NCBI RefSeq assembly: GCF_004519335.1
Contig: NZ_SOZD01000003.1
Coordinates: 372,001 to 436,000 of the forward strand
Origin: Jiella endophytica
Lineage (GTDB): Bacteria > Pseudomonadota > Alphaproteobacteria > Rhizobiales > Rhizobiaceae
Reading direction: 5' to 3'
DNA: 64,000 nucleotides
Shown: positions 25,728-34,486 of the stretch, one piece after another
Layout of the letters: each line of letters starts with the position of its first letter
How positions within the stretch are numbered: position 1 is the first letter of the stretch
Translations under genes and position numbers: made by a program
The notes under the pieces: generated by a model
Database searches by the model: none
Seen by the model: the letters and a program-made list of their open reading frames with translations, nothing else
What the model was told of the DNA's origin: nothing

Positions 25728-26447
25728 ATGAGACCATCTTGCAGAGAAGTCATGAAGCCGAAAAAGAACGTCGTCGATCGGGTCGCCCAGATCTGCTCCG
25801 CCCTGCGCCGTGCGATCATCGAGCGAGCGCTGTCGCCGGGCGACAAGCTGCCCGAGGATCAGCTGGGTCTCAGCTTCGGGGTCAGCCGGACGATCGCCCG
25901 TCAGGCGCTCGGTCAGCTGGCGGCCGAGGGGCTCGTCAATCTGAGGCGCAACCGGATCGCGGTCGTCGCGACGCCCACCGTCGAGGAGGCACGCGATACG
26001 TTCGAGATCCGCATCGCGCTCGAAGCCGTCGTCGCCAACTGCCTCGCCTTGACCATCACCCCCGAGCAGATTGCCGAGCTCAGGCGGCACATCGCCGACC
26101 AGGGCGCCGCCGATCCGGCCAGCCAGTCGGCGTCGATCCGCCTTGCCACCGACTTCCACGTCCTCCTCGCCGGGATGACCGGCCGCCCGATCCTCGAGCG
26201 CTACGTGACCGAAGTCGCCTATCGCAGCGGCCTCGCGCTGTCCGCCTATGGCCGTCCGCATTCGAACGATTGCGCCATCGAAGAACACTGCCAAATCGTC
26301 GACGCGCTGGAAGAGGGCGACGTCGCCGCGGCCGCCGCTGCGATGACGAGCCATCTCTCCGCAGTCGTCGATCGCGCGATGATCCGGCCACCCCAACGCA
26401 CCGAGCGCGACCTGTCGGCCATCCTCGCCCCGTTTATCGCAGGCTGA
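25728..26447 (+). CDS. GntR-family transcriptional regulator, FCD subfamily
   Basis: A 239-residue regulator. The N-terminal winged helix contains ALRRAIIERALSPGDKLPED and FGVSRTIARQALGQLAAEG; the C-terminal helical FCD domain has DTFEIRIALE and the metal-type histidines in TDFHVLLA, CAIEEHCQIV and SHLSAVV. It precedes a polar amino-acid ABC transporter on the same strand and probably controls it, perhaps through the direct repeats at 26577-26612. The start is 25728 (AGGTGG upstream) or 25752; the latter removes eight residues outside the conserved domain. Confidence 0.9.
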   Translation: MRPSCREVMKPKKNVVDRVAQICSALRRAIIERALSPGDKLPEDQLGLSFGVSRTIARQALGQLAAEGLVNLRRNRIAVVATPTVEEARDTFEIRIALEAVVANCLALTITPEQIAELRRHIADQGAADPASQSASIRLATDFHVLLAGMTGRPILERYVTEVAYRSGLALSAYGRPHSNDCAIEEHCQIVDALEEGDVAAAAAAMTSHLSAVVDRAMIRPPQRTERDLSAILAPFIAG

Positions 26448-26576
26448 GCCCTGCCGGCCACTCCCATCGGGCACGGGACACGGCGTTCGCTCCAACTGCG
26501 GGCGCGAGGCCCCAGCTCGGCGTCCAAGGAGGCCGACGCGAAGAAACTCGCGCAACCCACTTCCTTTCCGATCGCA

Positions 26577-26612
26577 AAAGTGCATACAATTAGCAGCGCA
26601 AAGTGCATGCAA
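26577..26612. promoter_or_regulatory. Direct repeat AAAGTGCAT(A/G)CAA, candidate GntR operator
   Basis: AAAGTGCATACAA at 26577-26589 and AAAGTGCATGCAA at 26600-26612 lie on the same face of the helix, start to start 23 bases (about two turns). TGCATGCA in the second copy is itself palindromic. The region is AT-rich for this genome and sits 75-110 bases upstream of the binding-protein gene, suiting a regulator site for the adjacent GntR protein. Confidence 0.45.
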
Positions 26613-26687
26613 AAAACTTGGGCGGTCGGCTGCTTTTTCGCGCAGGAGCCCGCAATTTCCTCGAAAGCCGGACAGAAAGGTCCTGAC

Positions 26688-27482
26688 ATGATCGGTAGAC
26701 GTTTGTTCCTTGCCACCGTCCTTGCGGCCGGCCTTGCGGCATCGCCGGCCCTCGCCGAGACGCTGACGGTCGGCGCCAATGTCGGCAACGTGCCCTGGGA
26801 GTTCCAGGACCAGAGCGGCGAGATCACCGGCTTCGAGGTCGAACTCGTCAAGGAAGTCGCCAAGCGGCTCGGCTATGACGGCGTCGACCTGCAGAACATT
26901 CCGTTCAACGGCCTGTTCTCCGCCGTCCAGTCCGGCCGCATCGCGGTCGCGGTGTCGTCGATCACCATCACCCAGAAGCGGCTGGAGTCGGTCTCCTTCG
27001 CGCAACCCTATTACGACAGCGACCAGTCGTTGGCGGCGAAGGCCGATTCCGGCATCGCGAGCACGGCGGACCTGAAGGGCAAGACCGTCGGCGTCGATAC
27101 CGGCTCGACCGGCGACATGTACGCGACCGAGCGCGAGAAGGACTGGGGGCTGACCGAAATCCGCCGCTACGAGGGCCTCAACCCGGCGATGCTCGATCTG
27201 CAGGCCGGCCGCATCGACGGCTATGTTTCCGACATCCCGGCCGTCGCCTATTATCTGAAGGACAAGCCGACGATGAAGGTGGTCGAGCGGCTGAAGACCG
27301 GCGAGCAGTATTCGATGATGTTCGCCAAGGATGCCGAGCTCGCCACCAAGGCCAATGCCGTTCTCGATACGCTGAAGGACGAAGGCTTCATCGCCAAGCT
27401 GCACGAGAAATGGTTCGGCACGCAGCCGGAAGCGACCACCAGCACGGTCGAGAAGCTGCCGATGCCGACGCCGAAGTCCTGA
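26688..27482 (+). CDS. Amino-acid ABC transporter substrate-binding protein
   Basis: A 264-residue family 3 (polar amino acid) binding protein: VPWEFQDQSGEITGFEVEL, FNGLFSAVQSGRIAVAVSSITIT and KTVGVDTGSTGDMYA are its ligand-site blocks. The signal peptide is about 23 residues and opens GRRLFLATV, a twin-arginine-like start, so Tat export is possible besides Sec. ATG at 26688 has AAAGG upstream. A strong hairpin follows the gene before the permease, which would favour high expression of the binding protein. Ligand not readable. Confidence 0.91.
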   Translation: MIGRRLFLATVLAAGLAASPALAETLTVGANVGNVPWEFQDQSGEITGFEVELVKEVAKRLGYDGVDLQNIPFNGLFSAVQSGRIAVAVSSITITQKRLESVSFAQPYYDSDQSLAAKADSGIASTADLKGKTVGVDTGSTGDMYATEREKDWGLTEIRRYEGLNPAMLDLQAGRIDGYVSDIPAVAYYLKDKPTMKVVERLKTGEQYSMMFAKDAELATKANAVLDTLKDEGFIAKLHEKWFGTQPEATTSTVEKLPMPTPKS

Positions 27483-27507
27483 CGACGGCCTTCGCTCGAT
27501 CATCGAA

Positions 27508-27536
27508 GCCGCCGGCGCGTTCGACGCGCCGGCGGT
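27508..27536 (+). terminator. Strong hairpin between binding-protein and permease genes
   Basis: CCGCCGGCGCG at 27509-27519 pairs exactly with 27525-27535 around the loop TTCGA, with one more G-T pair outside: an 11-12 bp GC stem. No long T run follows, so complete termination is doubtful. Hairpins in this position commonly protect the binding-protein mRNA from 3' decay and reduce downstream expression. Confidence 0.6.
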
Positions 27537-27561
27537 GCGTCTTTCACCATCCGGGCCACGC

Positions 27562-28236
27562 ATGGACCTCGTCTCGACCTTCTTCAACTGGGCGGTCTTC
27601 GTCCGCTCGTTCCCGCTGCTGCTCGACGGTCTGTGGCGGACGATCGCCCTTGGTTTCCTGTCGATCCTGCTGGGCCTTGCCGGCGGGCTCCTGCTGGCGC
27701 TCGGCCGGATGTACGGCCCGCGCTTCCTCCGGGCACTGATCATCGCCTATGTCGACGTCTTCCGGGCGCTGCCGGTGCTCGTCTGGCTGGTCATCGTCTA
27801 CTACGCGCTGCCCTTCGTCGGCATCAGCCTGTCGCCTTTCGCCAGTGCGGCCTTTGCCTTGACCACCGTATCCAGCGCCTATACCGCCGAGATCTACCGG
27901 GCCGGCATCGACGCCATTCCCCGCGGCCAGTTCGAGGCGGCCCAGGCGATCGGCCTTTCCGCCTTCGACGTGATGCGCGACGTCGTCCTGCCCCAGGCGA
28001 TCCGCATCGTCATCCCGCCGCTCACCAACAATTCGATCAACGTCATGAAGGACACCGCGCTCGCTTCGGTCGTGGCGATGCCGGACCTCCTCAAACAGGC
28101 GACGCAGGCGCAGGCGCTCGCCGCCAATCCGACGCCGCTGATCGGTGCGGCCTTCCTCTATCTCGTGCTGCTTCTCCCTCTCGTCAGGATGGTGGCGATC
28201 TTCGAGAAACGGCTCGGCCGTTCGGGCCGGCGCTGA
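27562..28236 (+). CDS. Amino-acid ABC transporter permease (HisM/GlnP type)
   Basis: A 224-residue permease with about five hydrophobic spans. The family signature is present from about residue 88: TVSSAYTAEIYRAGIDAIPRGQFEAA with the coupling loop LPQAIRIVIPPLTNNSINVMKDTAL. It begins at ATG 27562, 79 bases after the binding-protein gene, and a GTG nine codons upstream is an alternative. The stop overlaps the ATPase start by one base. A single permease implies a homodimeric channel. Confidence 0.92.
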   Translation: MDLVSTFFNWAVFVRSFPLLLDGLWRTIALGFLSILLGLAGGLLLALGRMYGPRFLRALIIAYVDVFRALPVLVWLVIVYYALPFVGISLSPFASAAFALTTVSSAYTAEIYRAGIDAIPRGQFEAAQAIGLSAFDVMRDVVLPQAIRIVIPPLTNNSINVMKDTALASVVAMPDLLKQATQAQALAANPTPLIGAAFLYLVLLLPLVRMVAIFEKRLGRSGRR

Positions 28237-28988
28237 TGGCGACCTCCGCAAACGCCGCGCCGATCGTCACCATGCGCGCCGTCACCAAGCGTTTCGGCGA
28301 GTTCGCGGCGCTGAAGGCCGTCGATCTCGACGTCGCGCCGGGCGAGGTCGTCGTCATCGTCGGCCCCTCCGGATCGGGAAAATCGACCCTCATCCGATGC
28401 ATCAACCTGCTCGAGACCTATGACGAGGGCGACGTCGTCGTCGACGGCATAAGGGTCGAGGAGGGGCGCAATCTGAGGAAGGTGCGCGAAGAGGTCGGCA
28501 TGGTCTTCCAGGCCTTCAACCTCTTCCCCAACCTCACCGTCCTCGACAATGTCGCGCTCGGTCCGGTCCGCGTCCGCAAGCTCTCCTGGGAGGCGGCCCG
28601 GCAAAAGGCGCGGGGGCTCTTGACGCGGGTCGGCATCGGCGAACAGGCGGAAAAATATCCGGTCCAGCTTTCCGGCGGCCAGCAGCAGCGGGTCGGCATC
28701 GCGAGGGCGCTGGCGATGGAGCCGCGCGTCCTCCTCTTCGACGAGCCGACCTCGGCGCTCGATCCGGAAATGGTCGGCGAGGTGCTCGACGTCATCCGCA
28801 CCCTCGCCGGCACCGGCACGACCATGCTGCTCGTCACCCACGAGATGGGTTTCGCCCGCAAGGTCGCCGACCGCATCGTCTTTATGGAGGCCGGCGAGAT
28901 CAAGGAGATCGCCGCGCCGGACCGGTTCTTCACCAATCCGGCGAGCGAGCGCGCCCGCGCCTTCCTCGACGCCGTCCTCAATCACTGA
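28236..28988 (+). CDS. Amino-acid ABC transporter ATP-binding protein (GlnQ/HisP type)
   Basis: A 250-residue ATPase: Walker A GPSGSGKSTL (about residue 42), GMVFQAFNLFPNLTV Q-loop in the form typical of polar amino-acid importers, signature LSGGQQQRVGIARAL, Walker [16 protein letters not shown] and switch VTHEMGFAR. The TGATG junction couples it to the permease gene. It completes the transporter that begins at 26688. Confidence 0.95.
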   Translation: MATSANAAPIVTMRAVTKRFGEFAALKAVDLDVAPGEVVVIVGPSGSGKSTLIRCINLLETYDEGDVVVDGIRVEEGRNLRKVREEVGMVFQAFNLFPNLTVLDNVALGPVRVRKLSWEAARQKARGLLTRVGIGEQAEKYPVQLSGGQQQRVGIARALAMEPRVLLFDEPTSALDPEMVGEVLDVIRTLAGTGTTMLLVTHEMGFARKVADRIVFMEAGEIKEIAAPDRFFTNPASERARAFLDAVLNH

Positions 28989-29046
28989 AATTCCAGCGCC
29001 GCCCCGATGCGGGGGCCCGGCGCATCACGAACGGAAAGGCTGCCCG

Positions 29047-30267
29047 ATGGCTCTCGATCTCGATTTCGTCCGCTCGCAATTCCCCGCCCTCGCTGGCGAA
29101 TGGGTATTTATGGACAATGCCGGCGGCAGCCAGGTGCTTTCCCGCGTCGCCGAGCGCGTCTCGGACTATCTCCTGACCACCAACGTCCAGACCGGCGCGA
29201 GCTACGCGCCGAGCCTGAAATCGACCGAGCGGGTGCGCGAAGCCCGCAAGGCCTATGCCCGCTTCATGAACGCTTCGGACGCCTCCGAGATCGTCATGGG
29301 CGCGTCGTCGACGGCGCTGTTCCGCTATCTGTCGGAGGCGATGACCGGCAAGCTTGCGCCAGGCGACGAGATCATCCTCACCAATGCCGACCACGAGGCC
29401 AATATCGGGCCCTGGCTGAAGCACCAGGAGCGCGGCGTCGTCGTCAAGTTCTGGAACGTCGACGCCGAGACCTTCGAACTCGAACTGGACGATCTGAAGG
29501 ACCTCCTCACCGAGCGCACGAAACTCGTCTGCGTCACCCATGCCTCGAACATCCTCGGCACGATCAATCCGATCGCCGAGATCTCCGCGATCGCCCACGC
29601 GGCCGGCGCCGAAGTGGTGGTGGACGCCGTCGCCTACGCCCCGCACCGGGCGATCGATGTCGAGGCGCTCGGCTGCGACTACTACGTCTTTTCGAGCTAC
29701 AAGGTGTTCGGCCCGCATTTCGCGGTGATGTGGGGCAGGAAGGACAAGCTCCTCGCCCTCGACAACATCTACCACTTCTTCATGTCGAAGGAGTCGGTGC
29801 CGCACAAGCTCGAGCCCGGCAACATCAATTATGAGGCCGCCTGGGGCGCCATCGGCGCGGTGGACTACGTCGAAGAGCTCGGGCAAAAGGCCGACGCCGA
29901 AAAGGGCCGCGCCGCCGTCGAGGCGGGCTTTGCGGGCATCGCCGAGCAGGAGCGGGCGATCACCCAACGGCTGATGGACTTCCTCGACAGCCGCAACTCG
30001 GTGCGGATCATCGGACGGAGATCGAGCGCCCTCGCCGACCGCGTCGCGACGGTTAGCTTCACCGTCGAGGGGCAGGATTCCAGGGCCGTGGTCGACGCGG
30101 TGGACGCCGCGAAGATCGGCATCCGCCACGGCCATTTCTACGCCTACCGGCTGATCGACGATCTCGGCCTGATGCCGCAGGGCGGCGTCGTGCGGGTGTC
30201 GATGGTCCACTACAACACGCTCGCCGAAGTGGACCGCCTCGTCGCGGCGCTCGAGCCGAAGCTCTGA
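29047..30267 (+). CDS. Class V aminotransferase-fold PLP enzyme (cysteine desulfurase-like, no catalytic Cys)
   Basis: A 406-residue fold-type I PLP enzyme. The PLP lysine is K219 in SSYKVFGPH, preceded by the cofactor aspartate in EVVVDAVAYAPHRA and the NADHEANIGPW segment. It resembles the VC1184-type cysteine desulfurase-like group. In IscS/SufS a mobile-loop cysteine precedes the C-terminus; the equivalent stretch here (about residue 361) is RHGHFYAYRL and has no cysteine. It is therefore more likely a lyase, epimerase or aminotransferase than a sulfur donor. It starts the 29-39 kb operon, followed 16 bases later by a dihydropyrimidinase gene. Confidence 0.8.
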   Translation: MALDLDFVRSQFPALAGEWVFMDNAGGSQVLSRVAERVSDYLLTTNVQTGASYAPSLKSTERVREARKAYARFMNASDASEIVMGASSTALFRYLSEAMTGKLAPGDEIILTNADHEANIGPWLKHQERGVVVKFWNVDAETFELELDDLKDLLTERTKLVCVTHASNILGTINPIAEISAIAHAAGAEVVVDAVAYAPHRAIDVEALGCDYYVFSSYKVFGPHFAVMWGRKDKLLALDNIYHFFMSKESVPHKLEPGNINYEAAWGAIGAVDYVEELGQKADAEKGRAAVEAGFAGIAEQERAITQRLMDFLDSRNSVRIIGRRSSALADRVATVSFTVEGQDSRAVVDAVDAAKIGIRHGHFYAYRLIDDLGLMPQGGVVRVSMVHYNTLAEVDRLVAALEPKL

Positions 30268-30283
30268 GGCCGGGGAAAACGCC

Positions 30284-31696
30284 ATGTTCGACCTTCTCAT
30301 CCGCAACGGCACGGTGGCGACCGCGTCGGACGTCTTTCCTGCCGATGTCGCCGTCAAGGACGGCGTCATCGTCCAGATCGGCCGCGACCTCGGCCCGGCG
30401 GCCGAGACGATCGACGCGTCCGGCCGCTACGTCCTGCCCGGCGGCATCGACAGCCATGTGCATCTCTCCCAGCCGCAGGCGCCGGGCATCGTCATGGCCG
30501 ACGACTTCGAGAGCGGCACGCGCTCGGCGCTGTTCGGCGGCAACACCACCGTCCTGCCCTTCTGCCTGCAGGAGAAGGGGCGACCCTTGCGCGAGGCGCT
30601 GACGGCCTACCACGCTCTCGCCGACGGCAACTGCTACACCGACGTCTCATTCCACCTGATCGTCTCGGATCCGAGCGAGGCGGTGCTCGGCCAGGAACTG
30701 CCGGCCCTCGTCGAGGACGGTTACACCTCCTTCAAGATCTTCATGACCTATGAGGACCTCCGGCTGAACGATGCCGAGATCCTCGCCACCATGGACTGCG
30801 CCAGGCGCACCGGCGCCCTCGTCATGGTCCATTGCGAGAACGAGGACGCCATCCGCTACCTGATCGGCCGGCACGAGGCCGATGGCGATGTCGCCCCGAA
30901 GGCCCATGCGACGACGCGGCCGATCGCCGTCGAGCGCGAGGCGACCCACCGGGCGGTCTCGCTCGCCGAGGTGGTCGACGTGCCGGTGGTCATCGTCCAT
31001 GTCTCGAACCGGGAAGCCATGGAAGAGATCGAGCGGGCGCGCCGCCGCGGCCGCAAGGTGATCGGCGAGACCTGCCCGCAATATCTGATGCTGACGGCAG
31101 ACGATCTCGACGGCATGGACTGGGAGGGGGCGAAGTTCGTCTGCTCGCCGCCGCCGCGCGACTCGGCCAGCCAGGAGGCCTGCTGGGAGGGGATCGAGCG
31201 GGGCGTCTTCGACCTTTATTCCTCCGACCACTGCCCGTTCCGCTACGACGATCCGCACGGCAAGCTGAACCCGAAGGGCCGCGAGAGCTTCCGGCACATT
31301 CCGAACGGCATTCCCGGCGTCGAGACGCGGCTGCCGATCCTGTTTTCCGAAGGCGTCATGAAGGGCCGGATCGACCTTTGCCGCTTCGTCGCCCTGACCG
31401 CGACCAACCACGCCAAGACCTACGGCCTCTATCCGAAGAAGGGCACGATCGCCATCGGCGCCGACGCCGACATCGCCATCTGGAATCCGCAGGCGACCCG
31501 CACCATCCGCCACGCCGACCTCCACGACGCCTCGGACTATTCGCCCTATGAGGGCCTCGAAATCGCCGGCTGGCCGACGACGGTGGTCCTCGGCGGCGCC
31601 GTGGTCGTCGACAACGGTGTGCTGACAGGGCATGCCCGCGCCGGGCGCTATGTCTCGCGCGGCCGCTCGAGCCTGGCAGGATCGACGCGGCCGTGA
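30284..31696 (+). CDS. Dihydropyrimidinase/hydantoinase-type cyclic amidohydrolase
   Basis: A 470-residue amidohydrolase with a binuclear metal site: HxH in GGIDSHVHL (residues 58 and 60), the carbamylated lysine in TSFKIFMTY (about 152), histidines in VMVHCEN and VIVHVSN, and the aspartate in YSSDHCPF. These match dihydropyrimidinase and D-hydantoinase, which open cyclic ureides and imides. GTIAIGADADIAIW near the end is the usual C-terminal beta-sandwich segment. With the PLP enzyme before it and an importer after it, uptake and opening of a cyclic amide is a reasonable inference. Confidence 0.9.
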   Translation: MFDLLIRNGTVATASDVFPADVAVKDGVIVQIGRDLGPAAETIDASGRYVLPGGIDSHVHLSQPQAPGIVMADDFESGTRSALFGGNTTVLPFCLQEKGRPLREALTAYHALADGNCYTDVSFHLIVSDPSEAVLGQELPALVEDGYTSFKIFMTYEDLRLNDAEILATMDCARRTGALVMVHCENEDAIRYLIGRHEADGDVAPKAHATTRPIAVEREATHRAVSLAEVVDVPVVIVHVSNREAMEEIERARRRGRKVIGETCPQYLMLTADDLDGMDWEGAKFVCSPPPRDSASQEACWEGIERGVFDLYSSDHCPFRYDDPHGKLNPKGRESFRHIPNGIPGVETRLPILFSEGVMKGRIDLCRFVALTATNHAKTYGLYPKKGTIAIGADADIAIWNPQATRTIRHADLHDASDYSPYEGLEIAGWPTTVVLGGAVVVDNGVLTGHARAGRYVSRGRSSLAGSTRP

Positions 31697-31871
31697 AAGC
31701 TTCTTGGGCAGAGCGACATTCAAGGCCGCCGGCCAAAAGCTCAGCGTCTGGTTTCAACAGCCCCCCTCTCGCGTCAAGGGACGTTCATCAAACCGTCGCC
31801 CGCCTGTCACCGTGACTTATTGTACGTGAACTAACAGTCCCTCCGGTTTCGAGAGAAAACGAGGGGCAGAT

Positions 31872-33440
31872 ATGATTTCGCGCGCATTGACCGGACTGCT
31901 GACAGCCGGTCTCGTGGCAATCGGCGGCGCAGCGCTGGCCGCGGCCGACACCGACAACCGTCCGGACATCGTCGTCGCCGTCGCCGACAATCCGCCGACG
32001 CTGGAGCCCGCCAAGGAGCTCTCCAATGTCGGCACGCGGATCACCTATTCGGTGTTCGACACGCTGATCCGGCGCGACTTCCTGTCGGCCGAGGGCGGCG
32101 GCGGCTCGAAGCTCGTCCCCTCGCTCGCGACGAGTTGGAAGCGGCTCGACGACAAGACGCTTGAAGTGAAGCTGCGCGAAGGCGTCAAGTTCCAGAACGG
32201 TGCCGCCTTCAACGCCGACGACGTCGTCTTCACCTTCTCGCCGGAGCGGCTGATCGGCAAGGATTCGCCGCTGCCGCAGGGCCGCGCCTATTTTGGCGTG
32301 CTCGACCATGTCGAGAAGGTCGACGACCACACCGTCCGCTTCGTCACCAAGGCGCCGGATCCGCTGCTCGAACAGCGCCTCGCCTCCTGGGCGTCGTGGA
32401 TCGTCGATAAGGACGACTGGCTGGAGAAGGCCAAAGGCAAGGCCTTCGCCCAGTTCCCGGTCGGTACCGGCCCCTACATGCTCGAGGACTATCGGCCGGA
32501 CCAGTACGTCAAGCTGAAGGCGTTCGACGGCTATTGGGGCGGCAAGCCGACCGCCGCGACGGTGACCTTCAAGAAGGTTCAGGAGCCGGCGGGGCGCATT
32601 GCCGGCCTCGTCAGCGGCGAGTTCGACATCATCACCAACGTCGCCCCGGACCAGATCGCCCAGATCGACGGCTATGACGACATCGAGACCCGCAGCGTCG
32701 TCCTCGCGAACTCGCATGTCCTCGTCTACAACACCCACAATGCGGTGCTGAAGGACAAGCGCGTGCGCCAGGCGATGAATCTGGCGATCGACCGCCAGCT
32801 GCTCGTCAAGGCGCTCTGGGACGACAAGGCGGTTGTCCCGAACGGCCACCAGTATCCCGAATATGGCGACATGTATCAGGCCGACCGTCCGGGCTTCGAA
32901 TATAACCCGGAGAAGGCGAAGAAGCTTCTCGAGGAGGCCGGCTACAAGGGCGAGACCATCGTCTACTCGACCGAGCCGAACTATTATCTCAACGCCCTGC
33001 CCGCCGCCCAGGCGATCCTGGAGATGTGGAAGGCCGTCGGGATCAACGCCAAGCTCAACGTCGCCGAGGATGTCGACACCATCCCGAACGACGAGCTGAT
33101 GGTGCGCAACTGGTCGAACTCCACCCGCTACCCCGACCCCGTCGGCGGGCTGTGGAACACCTGGGGGCCCTACGGCTCGGCCCAGAAGACCTGGGAAAGC
33201 TGGGCTCCCAAGGAGTTCAACGAGGTCGGCCACGAGCTCGAGACCACCCTCGATCATGACAAGCGCTACCAGCTCGCGGTCAAGCTGATGGATCTCTGGG
33301 AGGACGATGCGCCGGGCACCATCCTCTACCAGCCGCTGGAGACCTACGGCGTGCGCAAGTCGCTGAAGTGGCAGCCCTACACCTTCTACTACATGGATCT
33401 GCGCCCCTATAACCTGACCGACGAGGCGCATGGCTCGTGA
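31872..33440 (+). CDS. Dipeptide/oligopeptide-type ABC transporter substrate-binding protein
   Basis: A 522-residue family 5 binding protein with a Sec signal peptide (cleavage near ALA-AAD). It shows the cluster C architecture: PPTLEPAKELSNVGTRITYSVFDTL, LRDGVKF-like LREGVKFQNGAAFNADDVVF, and the late RVRQAMNLAIDRQLLVKAL. It heads the importer genes and ends with a GTGA overlap into the first ATPase gene. The 175 bases upstream contain no clear terminator, only a CGAGGGGC ribosome site. Ligand undetermined; family 5 proteins also bind glutathione, opines, nickel chelates and sugars besides peptides. Confidence 0.92.
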   Translation: MISRALTGLLTAGLVAIGGAALAAADTDNRPDIVVAVADNPPTLEPAKELSNVGTRITYSVFDTLIRRDFLSAEGGGGSKLVPSLATSWKRLDDKTLEVKLREGVKFQNGAAFNADDVVFTFSPERLIGKDSPLPQGRAYFGVLDHVEKVDDHTVRFVTKAPDPLLEQRLASWASWIVDKDDWLEKAKGKAFAQFPVGTGPYMLEDYRPDQYVKLKAFDGYWGGKPTAATVTFKKVQEPAGRIAGLVSGEFDIITNVAPDQIAQIDGYDDIETRSVVLANSHVLVYNTHNAVLKDKRVRQAMNLAIDRQLLVKALWDDKAVVPNGHQYPEYGDMYQADRPGFEYNPEKAKKLLEEAGYKGETIVYSTEPNYYLNALPAAQAILEMWKAVGINAKLNVAEDVDTIPNDELMVRNWSNSTRYPDPVGGLWNTWGPYGSAQKTWESWAPKEFNEVGHELETTLDHDKRYQLAVKLMDLWEDDAPGTILYQPLETYGVRKSLKWQPYTFYYMDLRPYNLTDEAHGS

Positions 33441-34486
33441 CGGCGGCCGTCCTGACGAAAGTAGGCGTCGGCTCCGCCGGCGCCTTGCCCGTTGAACCAA
33501 CGATCGATCCCGCCCGCGCTCCTGCCGCAACGCCGGTCCTTGCGATCGAGGGCCTGACCGTCGGCACGGGCGCGGTCGATCTCGTCATCGACGTGTCCTT
33601 TGAAGTCGCCGCCGGCGAAACGCTCTGCCTTGTCGGCGAGAGCGGCTGCGGCAAGAGCCTTACCTGCCTCGCCGCCATGGGCCTCCTGGCCGAGCCGGTC
33701 CGCCGCAAGTCCGGCAGCGTCCGGCTGGGCGCAACCGAACTCACCAGCCTCGACGACCGCAGGCTCCGGGACATCCGCGGACGCGACATGGCGATGATCT
33801 TCCAGGATCCGGTCGCCTCGCTCAATCCCGTGCAGAGGGTCGGCCGCCAGGTCGCCGAAGCGCTCGTCGTGCATGAAGGGATCGCCATGCGGAGCGCGAT
33901 GCGCCGGGCGGTCGAGCTTCTGGGCAGGGTCGGCATCGCCCGGCCGAACGAACGCGCCAATGCCTATCCGCATCAGCTGTCCGGCGGCATGTGCCAGCGG
34001 GTGATGATCGCCATGGCGCTGGCCTGCCGGCCGAAGGTGATCGTCGCCGACGAGGCGACGACGGCCCTCGACGTCACCACCCAGGCACAGATCCTCGCGC
34101 TGATGAAGACGCTACAGGACGAGACCGGGACGGCGATGATCTTCGTCACCCATGATCTGAGCGTCGTCGCCGAGATCGCCGACCGCGTCGCCGTGATGTA
34201 TTCCGGCCGCATCGTCGAGACCGGCCCGGTCGACGCGCTGTTCGACCACCCGGCCCACCCTTACACCCGCGGGCTGATGGATTGCCGGCTGCATGCGCTG
34301 TCGGCAGCCGGCGGCCGGCTGGCGGCGATCGGCGGCACCGTGCCGCGCCCCTCGGCCCGTCCGGTCGGCTGCGCCTTCCGGCCGCGCTGCCCGAGGGCGG
34401 AAGAGCGCTGCGAGATGGTGCCCGAGCTGAAGCCCTTCGCCGGCAGCCAGTCCGCCGCCTGTCACTTTCCCGGCAGCGCTCGATGA
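33437..34486 (+). CDS. ABC transporter ATP-binding protein, DppD/OppD type
   Basis: A 349-residue ATPase with Walker A GESGCGKS (about residue 64), Q-loop [13 protein letters not shown], signature [15 protein letters not shown], Walker [17 protein letters not shown], and switch FVTHDLSVV. The C-terminal oligopeptide/dipeptide extension has the cysteine-rich [14 protein letters not shown] segment, which in relatives binds an FeS cluster. GTG start overlaps the binding-protein stop; ATG of the second ATPase overlaps this stop. Confidence 0.94.
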   Translation: MTAAVLTKVGVGSAGALPVEPTIDPARAPAATPVLAIEGLTVGTGAVDLVIDVSFEVAAGETLCLVGESGCGKSLTCLAAMGLLAEPVRRKSGSVRLGATELTSLDDRRLRDIRGRDMAMIFQDPVASLNPVQRVGRQVAEALVVHEGIAMRSAMRRAVELLGRVGIARPNERANAYPHQLSGGMCQRVMIAMALACRPKVIVADEATTALDVTTQAQILALMKTLQDETGTAMIFVTHDLSVVAEIADRVAVMYSGRIVETGPVDALFDHPAHPYTRGLMDCRLHALSAAGGRLAAIGGTVPRPSARPVGCAFRPRCPRAEERCEMVPELKPFAGSQSAACHFPGSAR

